Assembly (NCBI RefSeq): GCF_048773025.1
Contig: NC_133547.1
Span: forward strand, 46,033,004-46,097,003
From: Camelus bactrianus
Lineage: Eukaryota; Chordata; Mammalia; Artiodactyla; Camelidae
Direction: 5' to 3'
Length of the DNA stretch: 64,000 nt
Shown: positions 22,641-33,720 of the stretch, in pieces
How the letters are laid out: each line of letters opens with the position of its first letter
Position numbering within the stretch: position 1 is the first letter of the stretch
Notes under the pieces: model-generated
The model's database searches: none
The model's input: only the letters and a program-made list of their open reading frames with translations
Told to the model about the DNA's origin: nothing
Program-made: the position numbers and the translations under genes

Positions 22641-23424
22641 CTAGCTTTCTATCAGGGCCTCTATAAAAATGGGAGCAAGGGGTGAGCTCTAGGGGCTGGT
22701 CTTGGGCGATGCAAAGCTTGCTCTTGGCCACTTCTGTCTTCCCTTCCTGTAGACCTCCTCGCATTCCAAAATCCATCCCTTACATCAGTATTAACTGACA
22801 GTGGTGAAGATGTTTTTTTGGTGGTGCACTTGGATGCTTGCCACCATCCCTGGTGTACTTTGTTGTTTTGTAACTTGTGGGACCTGAGGCTTCATCCTCA
22901 ACAGCTGTTTATAACTGAAAGTTATATGGCTTGTTTTTAGGCTAGTAAAACGAGTATGAAACTGCATGGTATTTTCTGCTGTTGTCCAGAATTCTCTATT
23001 AGATTATTTACACTAAGTCATCGGGACCCATGAATTTTCATCAAGCAACGCTGGAAAAGAAATGAGACACTTTGGAATCTCCAGGGGGAAAAGAAACGAA
23101 GTGCTACAGTTAAAATGGCTGACGTTAAATAATAACAACAACAACTACAGAAATAAAACACAAAAACAAACCTCTTTGGGGACGCGGTGTAGACATCTAA
23201 ACAGCCATGTCAAATAGCTGCACGCAAACAATCACTTCAAAACATCTTGTTCTGAAATGCACGTTTAATGATTGCAACGTAATTCTGCCAGTGTATCATT
23301 TAAACACCAACAGGAGCACTTGAATATAACTATTTATTTTGTTTTAAATATATAAGATAAGCTATTTTATTTGTAACTGTTTTGTTTATATCAATAATTT
23401 TAGCCATAAATAATTTTGGAAGTC
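22641..23424. other. Single-copy stretch, possible conserved non-coding DNA
   Basis: No repeat was recognised. The part 22960-23340 has balanced, non-repetitive sequence of the kind often seen in conserved non-coding elements. That is an impression only, because no other genome was compared. Confidence 0.3.
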
Positions 23425-23585
23425 CCGTTACCTCTCTGTGTCTCAATTTTCTCAGCCATAAGTTAGGAACAATAATTGTATCTGTTTCATGGGTCAAAAA
23501 TCAGATGATCTTCTGTGTAAAAGTACATGGTGCTTTTCTCAGGACCTGACACAAAGCAGGTACTAAATGCTAGTGTCTCTTGGAA
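23425..23585 (+). repeat. MIR SINE, 3' half
   Basis: 'gttacctctctgtgtctcaa' then 'cctgacacaaagcaggtac' follow the MIR core and tail. Confidence 0.7.
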
Positions 23586-23704
23586 TATAAGAACCTATTA
23601 AATTGTGCTTTCAAGTCTATAAATGCCATAGAGGCAGAGAAAGAGTTTTGTGGCCACCAGGATCAGCGTGGTTGCTGAACACTCAAGGGACCAAAAACAG
23701 GAGG

Positions 23705-23845
23705 ACATGTGACAAAACAGAGTAGAATGTCAATTTTAGAATTGTGGTGCAAAGTATATGGCTGTTCACTGTACATTTTTTTCAACTTTCCTGAATGTTT
23801 GAAAATTGTTCTAATAAAACACTGGAAGATTAAGTTAAAATAAAC
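23705..23845 (+). repeat. LINE-1 3' end relic
   Basis: 'gttcactgtacatttttttc', 'ctgaatgtttgaaaattgtt' and 'ctaataaaacactgg' form the extreme 3' end of an old L1. Confidence 0.75.
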
Positions 23846-24849
23846 ATCTGGTGGCCCCTCTGAGCTGTCATGGCCATGAACAGCCTCAGCGGAGTAAATG
23901 GAAATGAACTGTCCAGATCTATAAACCCAGTGAATGGGCGCTGGGGAAGTAGAAACGAAGGTGTCGGGTGCATTGAGGGAGGCGGAGGAAGCAGCTCTTT
24001 CCTGATGGGTGGACACGGTGCTAGAATCCCAGCTCACAGAGGGTCTTGCTCATGCAGCCAGGAAAGTTTACATCACTTGGAACATCTGGGTAGGACTTCT
24101 CCTGCCAGACAAGCCGTGATCATTTCCAGTTCTGCTTCCAGCCTGCCTTGGGGGAACAGCATTACAAACAATGACTCTGCTTTCAAAATGGAAAATTTCA
24201 GTCCCAGGATTTCAACTGGGACTTTTGGACTTTGTGAAAGGCACCACCCTCCTCGAGAGCTGTATTAAATGGTAAGATTTCAGAACTGCTGTCAAGTGAG
24301 TCTCAAATGTCCTGGAAATAGCATATACGTAACTACTGAGTATCGTGTGGGTGATTCATTGGAACTTTAACGTCTTGTTTTGGTTTAATAGATCACTCAG
24401 GACATCAGTGAGGAGAACGCTGCAGTCTTGATGCCAAACACAGAGTAAGGGATTACTATCATGGCAGCAGTTCACAATAAACTGAGTTATGGTTCCCTTA
24501 AAATTTAGTCAAATGAGACTATCCATGTATATCTTAATGCTGGACAAAAGTTGAGATATTTTAAATTTTATTGAAGCAAATAAACATCTGTTGAGCACCT
24601 ACAAGCTACCAAGAAGTAGAGTAAATGCTCCTTTTTTTTTTTTTTTTATAATACATGAATTGTGTAATTCCAGGGAAGTGTTATAGTCAGACCTCTGCAG
24701 GTACCTTTTCTTCCCCTGTACTTCTCTGTGAGAATCATTGTGTAGATGTCTTCATAGTCATCCAAGTATCAACTCAGGGAAAAGCTGAGACTCTATATTC
24801 AGTTGGTTAGGTGTTCTCATTATTCTCCAATTGTATTGTCTGAGTGATA
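23846..24849. other. Stretch with no recognised gene
   Basis: A short MIR/L2-like scrap lies near 24570-24620 and a T-run lies at 24631-24648. Nothing else was recognised. The 132-codon frame at 23870-24268 has no known domain. Confidence 0.35.
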
Positions 24850-25030
24850 ATTTTTTAAATAGTTTTTGAAGTAAAAGTACCAAATGGTTTGGAAGGATAT
24901 AAACTGAAAAGTAAAAACCATCTCTATGCTATATCCCCAGTCTTGCTTCCCAGAGATCACCCTGATAACAGATTTTTACATACACATTAGATGATTTTTA
25001 TGCATACAGAAGTGCATATATGACCCAGAT
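24850..25030 (-). repeat. LINE-1 relic, antisense, part 1
   Basis: 'cccagagatcaccctgataa' and 'ttttatgcatacagaagtgc' read as reverse old L1 3' UTR sequence. It is probably one element with the piece at 25485-25860. Confidence 0.6.
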
Positions 25031-25484
25031 GTTGGCTGTCTACCTCGTCTGCACAGATGACTCTCATTTGGTCCCATGCCATGCTTGACACAAACTCAAT
25101 CCCCAATCAAGGAGCATGTATAAGAAATCCAATCACATCAAATAGATTCTGATGTTTAAATTATTATTAAAGATTGATGGGACTGGGGAGAAGGGTGACA
25201 TTGCCTAGGATCAGCATCACTCTCTTAAACCAAACAGAACAGAACTATGTTCAACATGTCTCTCCTCCACAGTCTTGCCAGCCATACTAGGCATTCTCCT
25301 CTTTGGGTCCCTGTTCACTATATCCTGCCAACACACACACACACACACACACACACACCACACACATACCACACACAGAGTCTCAGTAATTCCAGCCCAA
25401 GCCTGTTCCAAGGCCCCTGCATCCCCATTGCAACACTTACCTTCTCCCGATGTCTCCAGCTGAGTTGTAAGGATGTAAGTTTTA
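25031..25484. other. Interruption between two LINE-1 pieces
   Basis: Unassigned sequence of about 450 bp that separates two antisense L1 pieces. It holds a CA microsatellite. Confidence 0.4.
25331..25358. repeat. Microsatellite (AC)14
   Basis: Uninterrupted ac/ca run of 28 bp, followed by interrupted CA-rich sequence to about 25378. The short frames here are repeat-driven. Confidence 0.95.
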
Positions 25485-25860
25485 CTTAACCAATCCCTTT
25501 TTGATGGACATTTAGGTTGCTTCTAGTTTTCTCTGGCTGTGTTAACCAATGTGATCATTAGTATCATTGAAGATAGGTCTTTGTATGCTTATGAGTTTGT
25601 TGCAAACTCTTAGAAGTGCAATGCCTGGGTCAAGAACATGTGCCTTCACAATCTGAATGTATTTTGACAAATTGCTCTTTAAAAAATGACCTGAACGTAC
25701 ACTGCCACAGTGTCTGGGAGCATCTGTTTCCCACACTTTGGCCAACACTGGGTATTGCGAAACTTTATCATCTTTACCGATCTAATGGCAAGAATAGTAT
25801 CTCGTTATCATTTTAATCTGCATTTCTGTAATGATGTATTTATTTGCCATTGTATTTTTT
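25485..25860 (-). repeat. LINE-1 relic, antisense, part 2
   Basis: 'gatggacatttaggttgctt', 'agaagtgcaatgcctgggtc' and 'ggccaacactgggtattgcg' are a classic reverse L1 3' region. Confidence 0.8.
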
Positions 25861-26094
25861 TTTCCCTTGGATGTCATCTAGGTATTGGTACCAGCAAATC
25901 CATCTCCTTCTTGAAAGGACCTTTTTCCTTTGCTTTCAGGATGCTTCTATCTTTTAATTCTTCAGCACCTCTTTCTTGCCCTTTGCTGGCTTTTGTTCCT
26001 TTGCCTACCCCTGGACGGTTGCTGTCCTCCAGGGTTCCAGCCTCACCTGCTTCCTTTTCATTGTATATGCCCATTGCAATTTCTTCACCTCATC

Positions 26095-26335
26095 CAATAA
26101 TAGTTACCTTTTATTGACCACTTATTACATTCTAGACATTCTACTAGGCATTCTAAATGCTTATTATAACTCTATGAGGTCAGCATTATCATCCCCAAGT
26201 TTACAAATGAGGAAACTGAGGTCACAGATGAATTTGCTTAAAGTCATACATACATGCCATCAGTAAGTAATGGAGTTGGGATTTAATGCCAGGGCTGTTC
26301 CTCTCTAGTGCACAAGCTCTTTCTATCACTCACCT
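26095..26335 (-). repeat. MIR SINE, antisense, nearly full length
   Basis: Runs through 'ctatgaggtcagcattatc', 'caaatgaggaaactgaggtc' and 'ggagttgggatttaatgcc'. About 240 bp of a family near 260 bp. Confidence 0.85.
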
Positions 26336-26354
26336 TGTTGTGTCCTCATTTACC

Positions 26355-26690
26355 ATCTACAGGGAGAGAGTCCCAAATCTATAGTCTCACTCCAGGCCTT
26401 CCTCCTGGTCTCCAAATCCAAGTCTTCAATAGAAATCTCAACCTGGACATCAGCAGGAACCTCAAATGCAACATGGTCCCCCATGAACCTGCCCTTCCAG
26501 CCATCCCTCTCCATGGTGAATAGGGCCTTCCAGCCAATCAAGCACCAAGTACATAGAAACAGCTCAGACACCTGAACTTTTCTTTCCTTCCCTCTGCTGC
26601 CCCTTAGCTCAGGGCCTTGCCATTTCTTGCCCCAGTGTCACATAATTCCTATTCTCCCTGCCACCAGGCTCTGTGCATTCTAGTTTATCC
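26355..26690 (+). repeat. L2 LINE 3' region
   Basis: 'ccaaatctatagtctcactc', 'aatctcaacctggacatcag', then 'ctcagggccttgccatttc' follow the 3' part of L2. Confidence 0.65.
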
Positions 26691-26729
26691 CCCTAGAGGT
26701 AGCTTTTCCAATAAGCACAATAATCCATA

Positions 26730-26840
26730 AATGATGCTAATGCTCTTTATCTTATAAGGCTCTTATAAGGAATAAATGAGGAAATCTATGTAAAATGTGT
26801 AGCACATGCTAATTCCTCAATAAACATTAGGATTCCTATC
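26730..26840 (+). repeat. MIR SINE, 3' end
   Basis: 'ggaataaatgaggaaatcta' then 'cctcaataaacattaggatt'. Confidence 0.6.
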
Positions 26841-26924
26841 TTCTTCCTAAAAAGTAAATTCTGGTACCATAAACTCTTTTGACCTGCATAATCAGGTCAA
26901 AAGGCCCAATGGGTTCCAAGGGCC

Positions 26925-27265
26925 TGACCTTCCACACCCTCCTCTGACCTCACACTTCTGCTCCTATCAACCAGCTTTCTTACATTTCATGTCTGTGTGT
27001 TTGCATAGACTGTTCTGTCTGCTTGGAATCATCTTCCCTGCACTTACTCCACTGGTGAGCTCCTTTGATTCTTTAATGATGCCAGCCCTAAATTCCTTTG
27101 GTGGATTTCCTGGGCCCCTTCTCTGCAGGGGTTATGTTTACTTCAAACATTGCATTGCAAGTCCTAGTTTACCTGCCTATCTCCCTGACAAGTTGACAAC
27201 AAGGGCTGTTTCCTATCTATCTTCATGTCCTCAGTGTATGGGACACAGGAAATGCTTTAAAAAGG
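26925..27265 (+). repeat. L2 LINE 3' end
   Basis: 'tgtctgcttggaatcatctt' and 'cttcatgtcctcagtgtatg' with the terminal 'acacaggaaatgcttt' follow the L2 3' end. Confidence 0.7.
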
Positions 27266-28724
27266 TGTGTGGAATTAACATGTGCCGTGTGTTAAGGAGC
27301 ACCAGTCACACCCTCCTGTCTTCTGGATCAGTGCACTGCACTGCCTCTAAGTCCCCGCCCTGGACATGATGCTAAGATGCGTCACTTAAGCCCTCTGAAA
27401 CCTCACATTTAGACCTACGTAGCCAGCCTCAGAAGTCTCTCAGACAATTAAGAAGGTCAAAGGACGTACATGAGAAGAGCCAGAATGCAGTTAAGATGCA
27501 TGGAGATGTTAGAATTGCCAGCCACACCCAGGGGAGGAATGACCCCTGGAAAGAATGCAGGCAGGGGAGGCAGATACATTTAAGGTCACGTGTTATCCTG
27601 TGCTCACAAATTAACCCTGAAATATCCTCAGCTTAACACAACAAAGGGCTAGACTCACTCACAGTACACACCACCCTGGGGACAGGCTCCTGCTCTGCTG
27701 AGTCCTCAGACCCATACTGGTGGCATGTGGCAGGTTGGGGTCTCAGCAAAGCAGGCTGGGAAAGGACATCGACATGCAGGGGTGTTGTTAGGGATCAACA
27801 CCTGTGAAAAATGGAAGCAGAAAAGAGGACTGTGCAGAGGGTGGAGCTGACATGCAGTGCAGGCCCAGCAACGGCCGTGGCCTAACCCCGGGGGTCTCCT
27901 AGAGTGAACAGCCTTTAGAGCCACCCCAGGTTGGGTCAAGATGGCTGGATCCTTATAACTCCGTGTCAGCCGGGGGTAGACCACGGGCGAGGGGATACTT
28001 ACAGGGACTGACCACAGAAGGCTGTCTGTGGGCAGCACTCCAGCCCCTGGGGCAATAAGTCTTTCCTGGAAGGGGCGTGGATAGTGCACGACAGAGCAAC
28101 CACGCAGAGGATCCACATCACGTAGTGGCTGCTTCCTCAGAACACACACCAAGGTACTCAGCTTGGGTTCCCTTCCAGAGGCCGATATTCAGCCCAAGAT
28201 GTGAGCGCAACTAGCTTGTTTGGGCATATGGAAGGGAGGCAGGGGAGGAAAGGAAATTAATGTAGAGTGCTTTAAGGAACAGGATGCTGCTGGAGAACCG
28301 TACAAGACGGAAAAGAACTTGCCCGGAGTTGTCCCACTCCCAGGGGCAAAGAAGGGGTGGTGTTTATCCACCAAATCCTGTGTGTCATTATGCAAGGTCC
28401 CTCCTGCAGGCAGTTCCCACCTGCCTGGACCACTTGGGCAAAGAGTTGCAGGTGACTATGGGAAGAAGCATTGGTGCCAACGGGAAGGGGGAGCACCAGG
28501 CGGATGTAGGTCGAGCACTAACAGAATCTGCCACACCAGGGAGGAGAGAGCTGGGACAATCTCTCAGGAATATTATGTTACCTCAGCCCAGGAGGGACAC
28601 ATTCACATGCCCGTGGGCAGAGCTAGTGGCCTGGTGCTCCTGTGATGGGGCTGGGAGGAGGAGGCTGCCCTGCCCCCAGACAGGGAGGGAGAAGTGGATA
28701 TTGCTGAACCCTGATAATGTCTAC
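27266..28724. other. Single-copy stretch without a recognised gene
   Basis: Fairly GC-rich. Open frames of up to 173 codons (28284-28805 plus, 27706-28152 minus) overlap each other on both strands and show no known domain. They are judged chance frames. Confidence 0.4.
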
Positions 28725-28900
28725 CAGACTGCCACTCCTACCTACCAGCCGTGTGTGATTAAGAAGTTGCTTTATCTTTCTGAGCCTCAATTTACTAATC
28801 TGTAAAGTGGGGAGAATAACATCTATGACATAACAGTGAGAAATGGAACTAACGCACATAAAGAATCTACTGCAAGGTAGCAGCACTGGTGATGTTCTGG
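28725..28900 (+). repeat. MIR SINE
   Basis: 'tgagcctcaatttactaatc' then 'tgtaaagtggggagaataac' is the MIR core. Confidence 0.75.
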
Positions 28901-30644
28901 TGCTCATCTTGAGTCATGTGACAGGCTCATTTATTCATTTTATTATTATATGTAACAACACGTATATTACCTATACTCTTTATGGATCAAATATTACACT
29001 AAAATAATAAAGGACACTTGCTTGACATTATATATTGTTGAAATTCTAAAGCTAATTTCAATTATGTAAATATTTGAATCTATAACTATTTTAAACATGC
29101 ATTTATATATTTCTAAATCGTCTGTCACAGTTTCTAGTACAGAGTGAGCACTCAGTTAGTGGTAACTATTATTACTTAGGAAGTCCTGACAATCAGTCTC
29201 ATAAATCACAGGCCGACAATGGATCTGAAACGTGAGTTACGCTGATAAATCATCAGCTCAAGGGTCTGCTTGGAGAGGAGAGCTGACCTGGGCCTGTTGA
29301 TTCGCCATGTAAACACAAGTCATGGTAATTTACTAACAGCAAGACCTATTTCCTGCCGAGCACTTCCAGCCCAGGCTCCAGAACTAGACACAGGGGAAGA
29401 GGTCAAATATACTCGAATGGAACCTGTCTCCCTTTCCACTAACTTCTGAACGATGAGAAGCTTGCTTGTTGCAATGTCATCAAAAAAAAAAAAAAAAAAA
29501 AAATGAGACATGGAAATTTCTCACCTGCTATAAGCTAGACCGAGCTTTTGAGATGCAAACCATATCCATTCTCAGAGGAGAGCAGTGAAATGGAAGAGAG
29601 AAGTCACTCTTCAAAGAACCATCCCCCTGCCTTCCCCCTACATACACATGCTAAGCACACAGAGCTTTTGCAATCTGCTACGAAAACAGAATTTTAAAAT
29701 CAACCCTAGTCTGTTCTCTCAAATCAGAATTTAGAGGAAAATGGATTTTTCTAGGGTGAATTTGTTCTCCCAAATTAGTTTCATTGACAGACACACACAC
29801 ATCCACATTCACACATCCACACACATGTCCAAATCCACAAACGAGTCTTCCGTTAATAGGCCAAATATGGAACGAGCGAGTTCACCCCCAGCAAGAAACG
29901 GGCAATATTTATGAGGACAGGCTTGATGCTGCATAAAAATAAAACTCACAGAAGCCAGCAGATGGCACTTAATCATAATTTTTCCTATGATTTCTATTAA
30001 TTGTTAAATATTCTTCATTCTGTCTTCCCAGTAAGATGGATGATATGCTAATATGGCATAGTAAGTAATGTTTTCCCTTTGAGATATTAAATAGGCTTGT
30101 TACATAAAATTTCCCCACCTACATTATTCCAAGATGCATTTTTCTCATGCACAGATTTATCATATCACGGTATGCATATGCATGCCCATGTATCTGTGGG
30201 CTTCCAAGCATGCAGCACGTTTGATGAATGTATGAGGTAAAAGCAAACACCTCCATGTATCTCCAGAAGCAAACCCAAATCAAGGAACGGTTGTTCCTGA
30301 AACAGTCCCATAAAACCATCTAAAGCACATTGTCTGCCAGAAATAGAAATGTAGAAATACCTCAGGGAGGCCACTTGGCAATTTCCTTCCAGGCTCCTAT
30401 TGCAAGCATTAACAAGGTGAATGACCCCTTCTAGGCTGTTCCACCTCACCTGCCAATTCCTTTCCTTTCTCCCCTCCCCCCATTTTCCCTCCTCTGTGGC
30501 TCTCCTGCCTTCGCCCCACACTCCCATGGCACCTCAGCCTCTTCTCATGTCTAATTCCCTTTCCTTATTCTGCTTTTCCTGCTTTCTTTTCTCTCTCCTT
30601 TTCCCTCTTAAGGGCCAGTGTCTGTTTCCCAAGTCTTGGGAGGA
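28901..30644. other. Single-copy stretch
   Basis: Contains a run of 22 A at 29482-29503, a CA-rich patch at 29790-29840 and a CTCF motif (listed separately). No gene was recognised. Confidence 0.4.
29955..29969 (+). promoter_or_regulatory. Predicted CTCF binding motif
   Basis: CCAGCAGATGGCACT fits the CTCF core consensus at all 15 positions (CCASYAGRKGGCRSY). It lies in single-copy sequence, not in a recognised repeat. Binding is inferred from the motif alone. Confidence 0.5.
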
Positions 30645-31110
30645 CAGATGCTGTACCAGTCAGGGTTCTTGGTTCCTGACACCAGAAATTGACTCTGCTA
30701 AGCAGGAAAAAAAAAAAATATATTGGAAAGCCATCAAGTAGTTAACAGAATTGACAGGAAGCCCGGAGAATCTGGCTCAGCCAACGGGCAAGAACCAAAG
30801 GAGACTGGCACCAGGGAAGACAGCCAAGGTCACAACACTCAGTTGGGACAGTGCCATCAGAACCACAGCCACCAGCCACTAACCGCCACTGCTGCCGCTT
30901 GAATCTACTGAACACGAGTGCACTCACTCTAAGGGCTTGTTTCGTTTCCTCTGGATTCCTGGTCCAGGCTGGAGAACCCAGTGCCAGGGCTGGGAGGACA
31001 CGCCTTGTGAGCTGCTCTCCAAGAGCAGAGCTGTAGTTCTGGCTCAGACTAGAGTGAGGTTGGGGTGCAGAGCCCAGGCGCTGGTTGCCTAGCAAGAAAG
31101 CAGGAGAAAG
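30645..31110. repeat. Possible ancient repeat, unassigned
   Basis: 'cagtcagggttcttggttcc' and the later 'tctggctcagccaacgggca' recall an old mammalian repeat. The family was not resolved. Confidence 0.35.
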
Positions 31111-32649
31111 CGGGTCTCAAGAAACACTTGAGCTCAGGAGATACCAGGTGTCCCAGACACCACTCTTAAAATCCTCCCTATTCCTGGTGCACAGATGGAA
31201 AGTTCTGTACTCCCAAGCTGAGCGGGAATAACTCGGGGAAAAGTAATGCTATTGGGCAGGATACAAATCAGTTACACCAGCTCTGTAAAGAGAAAATCTA
31301 AAGTGAAATTCAGCTGATGCTGTAGCCCTGCGTGGTCAACTCAGTTTTTCCCAACTCACTTTGTCCTCGACAGATCGGGGGCCTGCGGTTGCCAGTGTGA
31401 GTGCCCTTTACTTTCAGGGTCTATTCTGCCAACTTAAGCTCCAGCTCCTAAGGACTATTCCTTTGACCTCCCACATCTTAACCCTTCATGGAACAAAACC
31501 AACTCCGAGCTCCTTTCTAGGGATGAAATTTGTAACATGATTCCTGGCTTGGTGCAGGGGCCTCTTCTCTCATCGGGCCAGCTGTTCCCAATTATGAGCT
31601 GGTTTGGGTAATTTGAGAGTTTGGAGGGTGTCTGTGCAGTAGGAGGAGGGTTTCCTAAGCACTTAGCTTCCCTTAGGATCCCAAGCCCAACTAGGACTAA
31701 TGGATCCTTTAATATTCTGAATTATGAGGTGACTTTCACTGGTTTTCCAGAAAAAGGAAATAAAATATATGAATAAAATCACTTGGTGGCGTGCCTGATA
31801 GCCACTGCCAACGCAGAGTGAAAAATTAAGGCAGCTGTCTGTATCATTCAGGCAAATCTCCAACTGCGCCTCCAGATCTTGGGTGATTGTTTCAATTTTC
31901 CTCTGTGTTTTAACAGAGTGGGCCTGTGTTGCCTCAAGTTTCCTTTGTGATAGGTGACACCCAGGCAAGCCTTGGGGGCGGGATCTCCAGCCCAGTTTTA
32001 AAGGGCCACACACACACATCTGAGGTCAAGTTTATGGTTTGGGGGGTTTTTTCCCCCGATTTAATGTTTATTGAGCATCTATTACACCAAGGCAATGCAA
32101 ATTCTGGGAAATCAAAACTGGATAAAGCTTATTATCTGGTAAGATGAAGCTCATAGAACTAGGGGGCATTTTAAGGCGCAGAAGGTAGAGGAGTCAGCCC
32201 TTGGCTGGAAGGAGCATTTTGTCAATGACATTATTTAGAATCGCCATGGTGCATGGTGATAATTCAAACCAGGTGGCTTTTAGTTGGTTTTATTATTATT
32301 TTTCAACTCTCTACAGACTAATATGCTCCTTATTGCCTGCACCTGGACTGACGTCTCCTGCTGGCCCCCTCACCAAACCCTCCTGCTTCCAACCACTCCC
32401 CCTGATGAGGTAGCATAGCCACTCTGAGTAGAGGCAGGACAGAAAACTGACATTTGGAGACGTGACTGTCACTGGAAAACAAGTGTCCGTAGCTGAGTGG
32501 GCATGAGTTCCATTGGCAGGTCAACGTCAATCTTAGCTGCTTAAACTTGATCTTTGTGGGGCCTATCTGGGGCCTGACCCTTATCCGCACCCCGCCACCT
32601 TCAGTCATATCAGAATTTATAAGCCAGCACTTCTTTCTCACTAAGTTAT
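31111..32649. other. Single-copy stretch without a recognised gene
   Basis: No gene, RNA or repeat family was recognised. Confidence 0.35.
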
Positions 32650-32800
32650 TATTTCATATCTTTGGACCCCAGTGTCCTCATGTGTAGAGTGTGGCTGAGA
32701 ACAGTCCTCCATGGAAGGATTGTTGTAAGGATTAAATGGGAGAACACATGTGAAATCAACGTTAGTTGTTATTTTATCATTACTCTATTAAAAGATATTA
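32650..32800 (+). repeat. MIR SINE, 3' half
   Basis: 'ccagtgtcctcatgtgtaga' and 'gattgttgtaaggattaaat' match the MIR core and 3' part. Confidence 0.7.
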
Positions 32801-33094
32801 CAACATGGTGCTTAATTCCAAGGAATATTTTTTTAAATCTTTCCATAAAGTTTAGTTCAAGCTTGTGAATTACAAAGATCATGAGCAATAAGGAAAGAGA
32901 CAAAGCCCAGGAGACAGAGAGAGGTATGCACCCAGGCCAGACATGCAGGTGTGACTCAGAAGGACCCTTGCCTGGGCCCTGCCACCCACGCTGACCCAGG
33001 AGTGTCCAGACAATGGAGGGGGTACCCTGTGGGCCCTTTCCTCACCCCACTGTTACCCATATTCACCACCACTCGTTTCTTACCTAAATTATTA

Positions 33095-33312
33095 CACTGA
33101 TGATTGCCAAATGGTGACTTTCTAATACCATTATATGTGTATGGACTCATAGGTTATTTTACTCAGTGGGTTATCACTATTCATTTTGATCCTCAAATTG
33201 TCCCAGATTTGATCAATAGAAGCCCCTTCAAGATGGTTTCTGTGTCCTTTGGACACATCTTCATCACTCTTGGAGAAATTCTTTACCTGCTAGTACAAGA
33301 TGTTCCAGGTCC
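33095..33312 (-). repeat. Ancient LINE-1-like UTR sequence, part 1
   Basis: 'cctcaaattgtcccagattt' and 'atcaatagaagccccttcaa' resemble an old L1 UTR-type sequence, interrupted here by a younger insertion. The orientation is my best guess. Confidence 0.5.
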
Positions 33313-33404
33313 TGACACAACATTGTAAAATGATTATAAATCAATAAAAAATGTTAAAAAAATAATAAAAAATAAAAGTAGACTTTCAGAAAAAAAAAAA
33401 AAAA
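33313..33404 (+). repeat. Young 5'-truncated LINE-1 tail with perfect target duplication
   Basis: A 92-bp insert reads 'tgacacaacattgtaaaatg', has the L1 3'-end motif 'aatcaataaaaaatgtt' and ends in an A-run. The 16 bases aagatgttccaggtcc occur directly before (33297-33312) and after (33405-33420) without a mismatch, the mark of a recent L1-driven insertion. It carries no coding sequence. Confidence 0.85.
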
Positions 33405-33720
33405 AAGATGTTCCAGGTCCATCTTGTTCTCTCCCTGCCCCAGCCCTGGAATCAACCATTTGTCCAAGGAAACCAAGGTTTCTTGTAGCAGGGAGTGGTG
33501 TTGAGAACCAAGATCTGAGCACTAAGTATACTTCTTGCCCTTTGGGGTGTCAGTCATCCTAGATTCTTCCACTGGACAGAGCTGGAAAATATATGTGTAC
33601 ATGTATACACACACATATGCATCTCTTTTCATTTATCTATCCATCTATCTATGAACCTAGACCGCAGTTTTCCCTGATAGCTCGTTTCAATCCAACACCA
33701 TGTAGTCCATCTCTCTTTCC
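33405..33720 (-). repeat. Ancient LINE-1-like UTR sequence, part 2
   Basis: 'ctgccccagccctggaatca' and 'accaagatctgagcacta', then 'ctggacagagctggaaaata', continue the old L1-like sequence of 33095-33312. Confidence 0.5.

Noticed and set aside
28284-28805. 173-codon frame
   Set aside because: No known domain. Competing frames lie on both strands, and the 3' part runs into a MIR.
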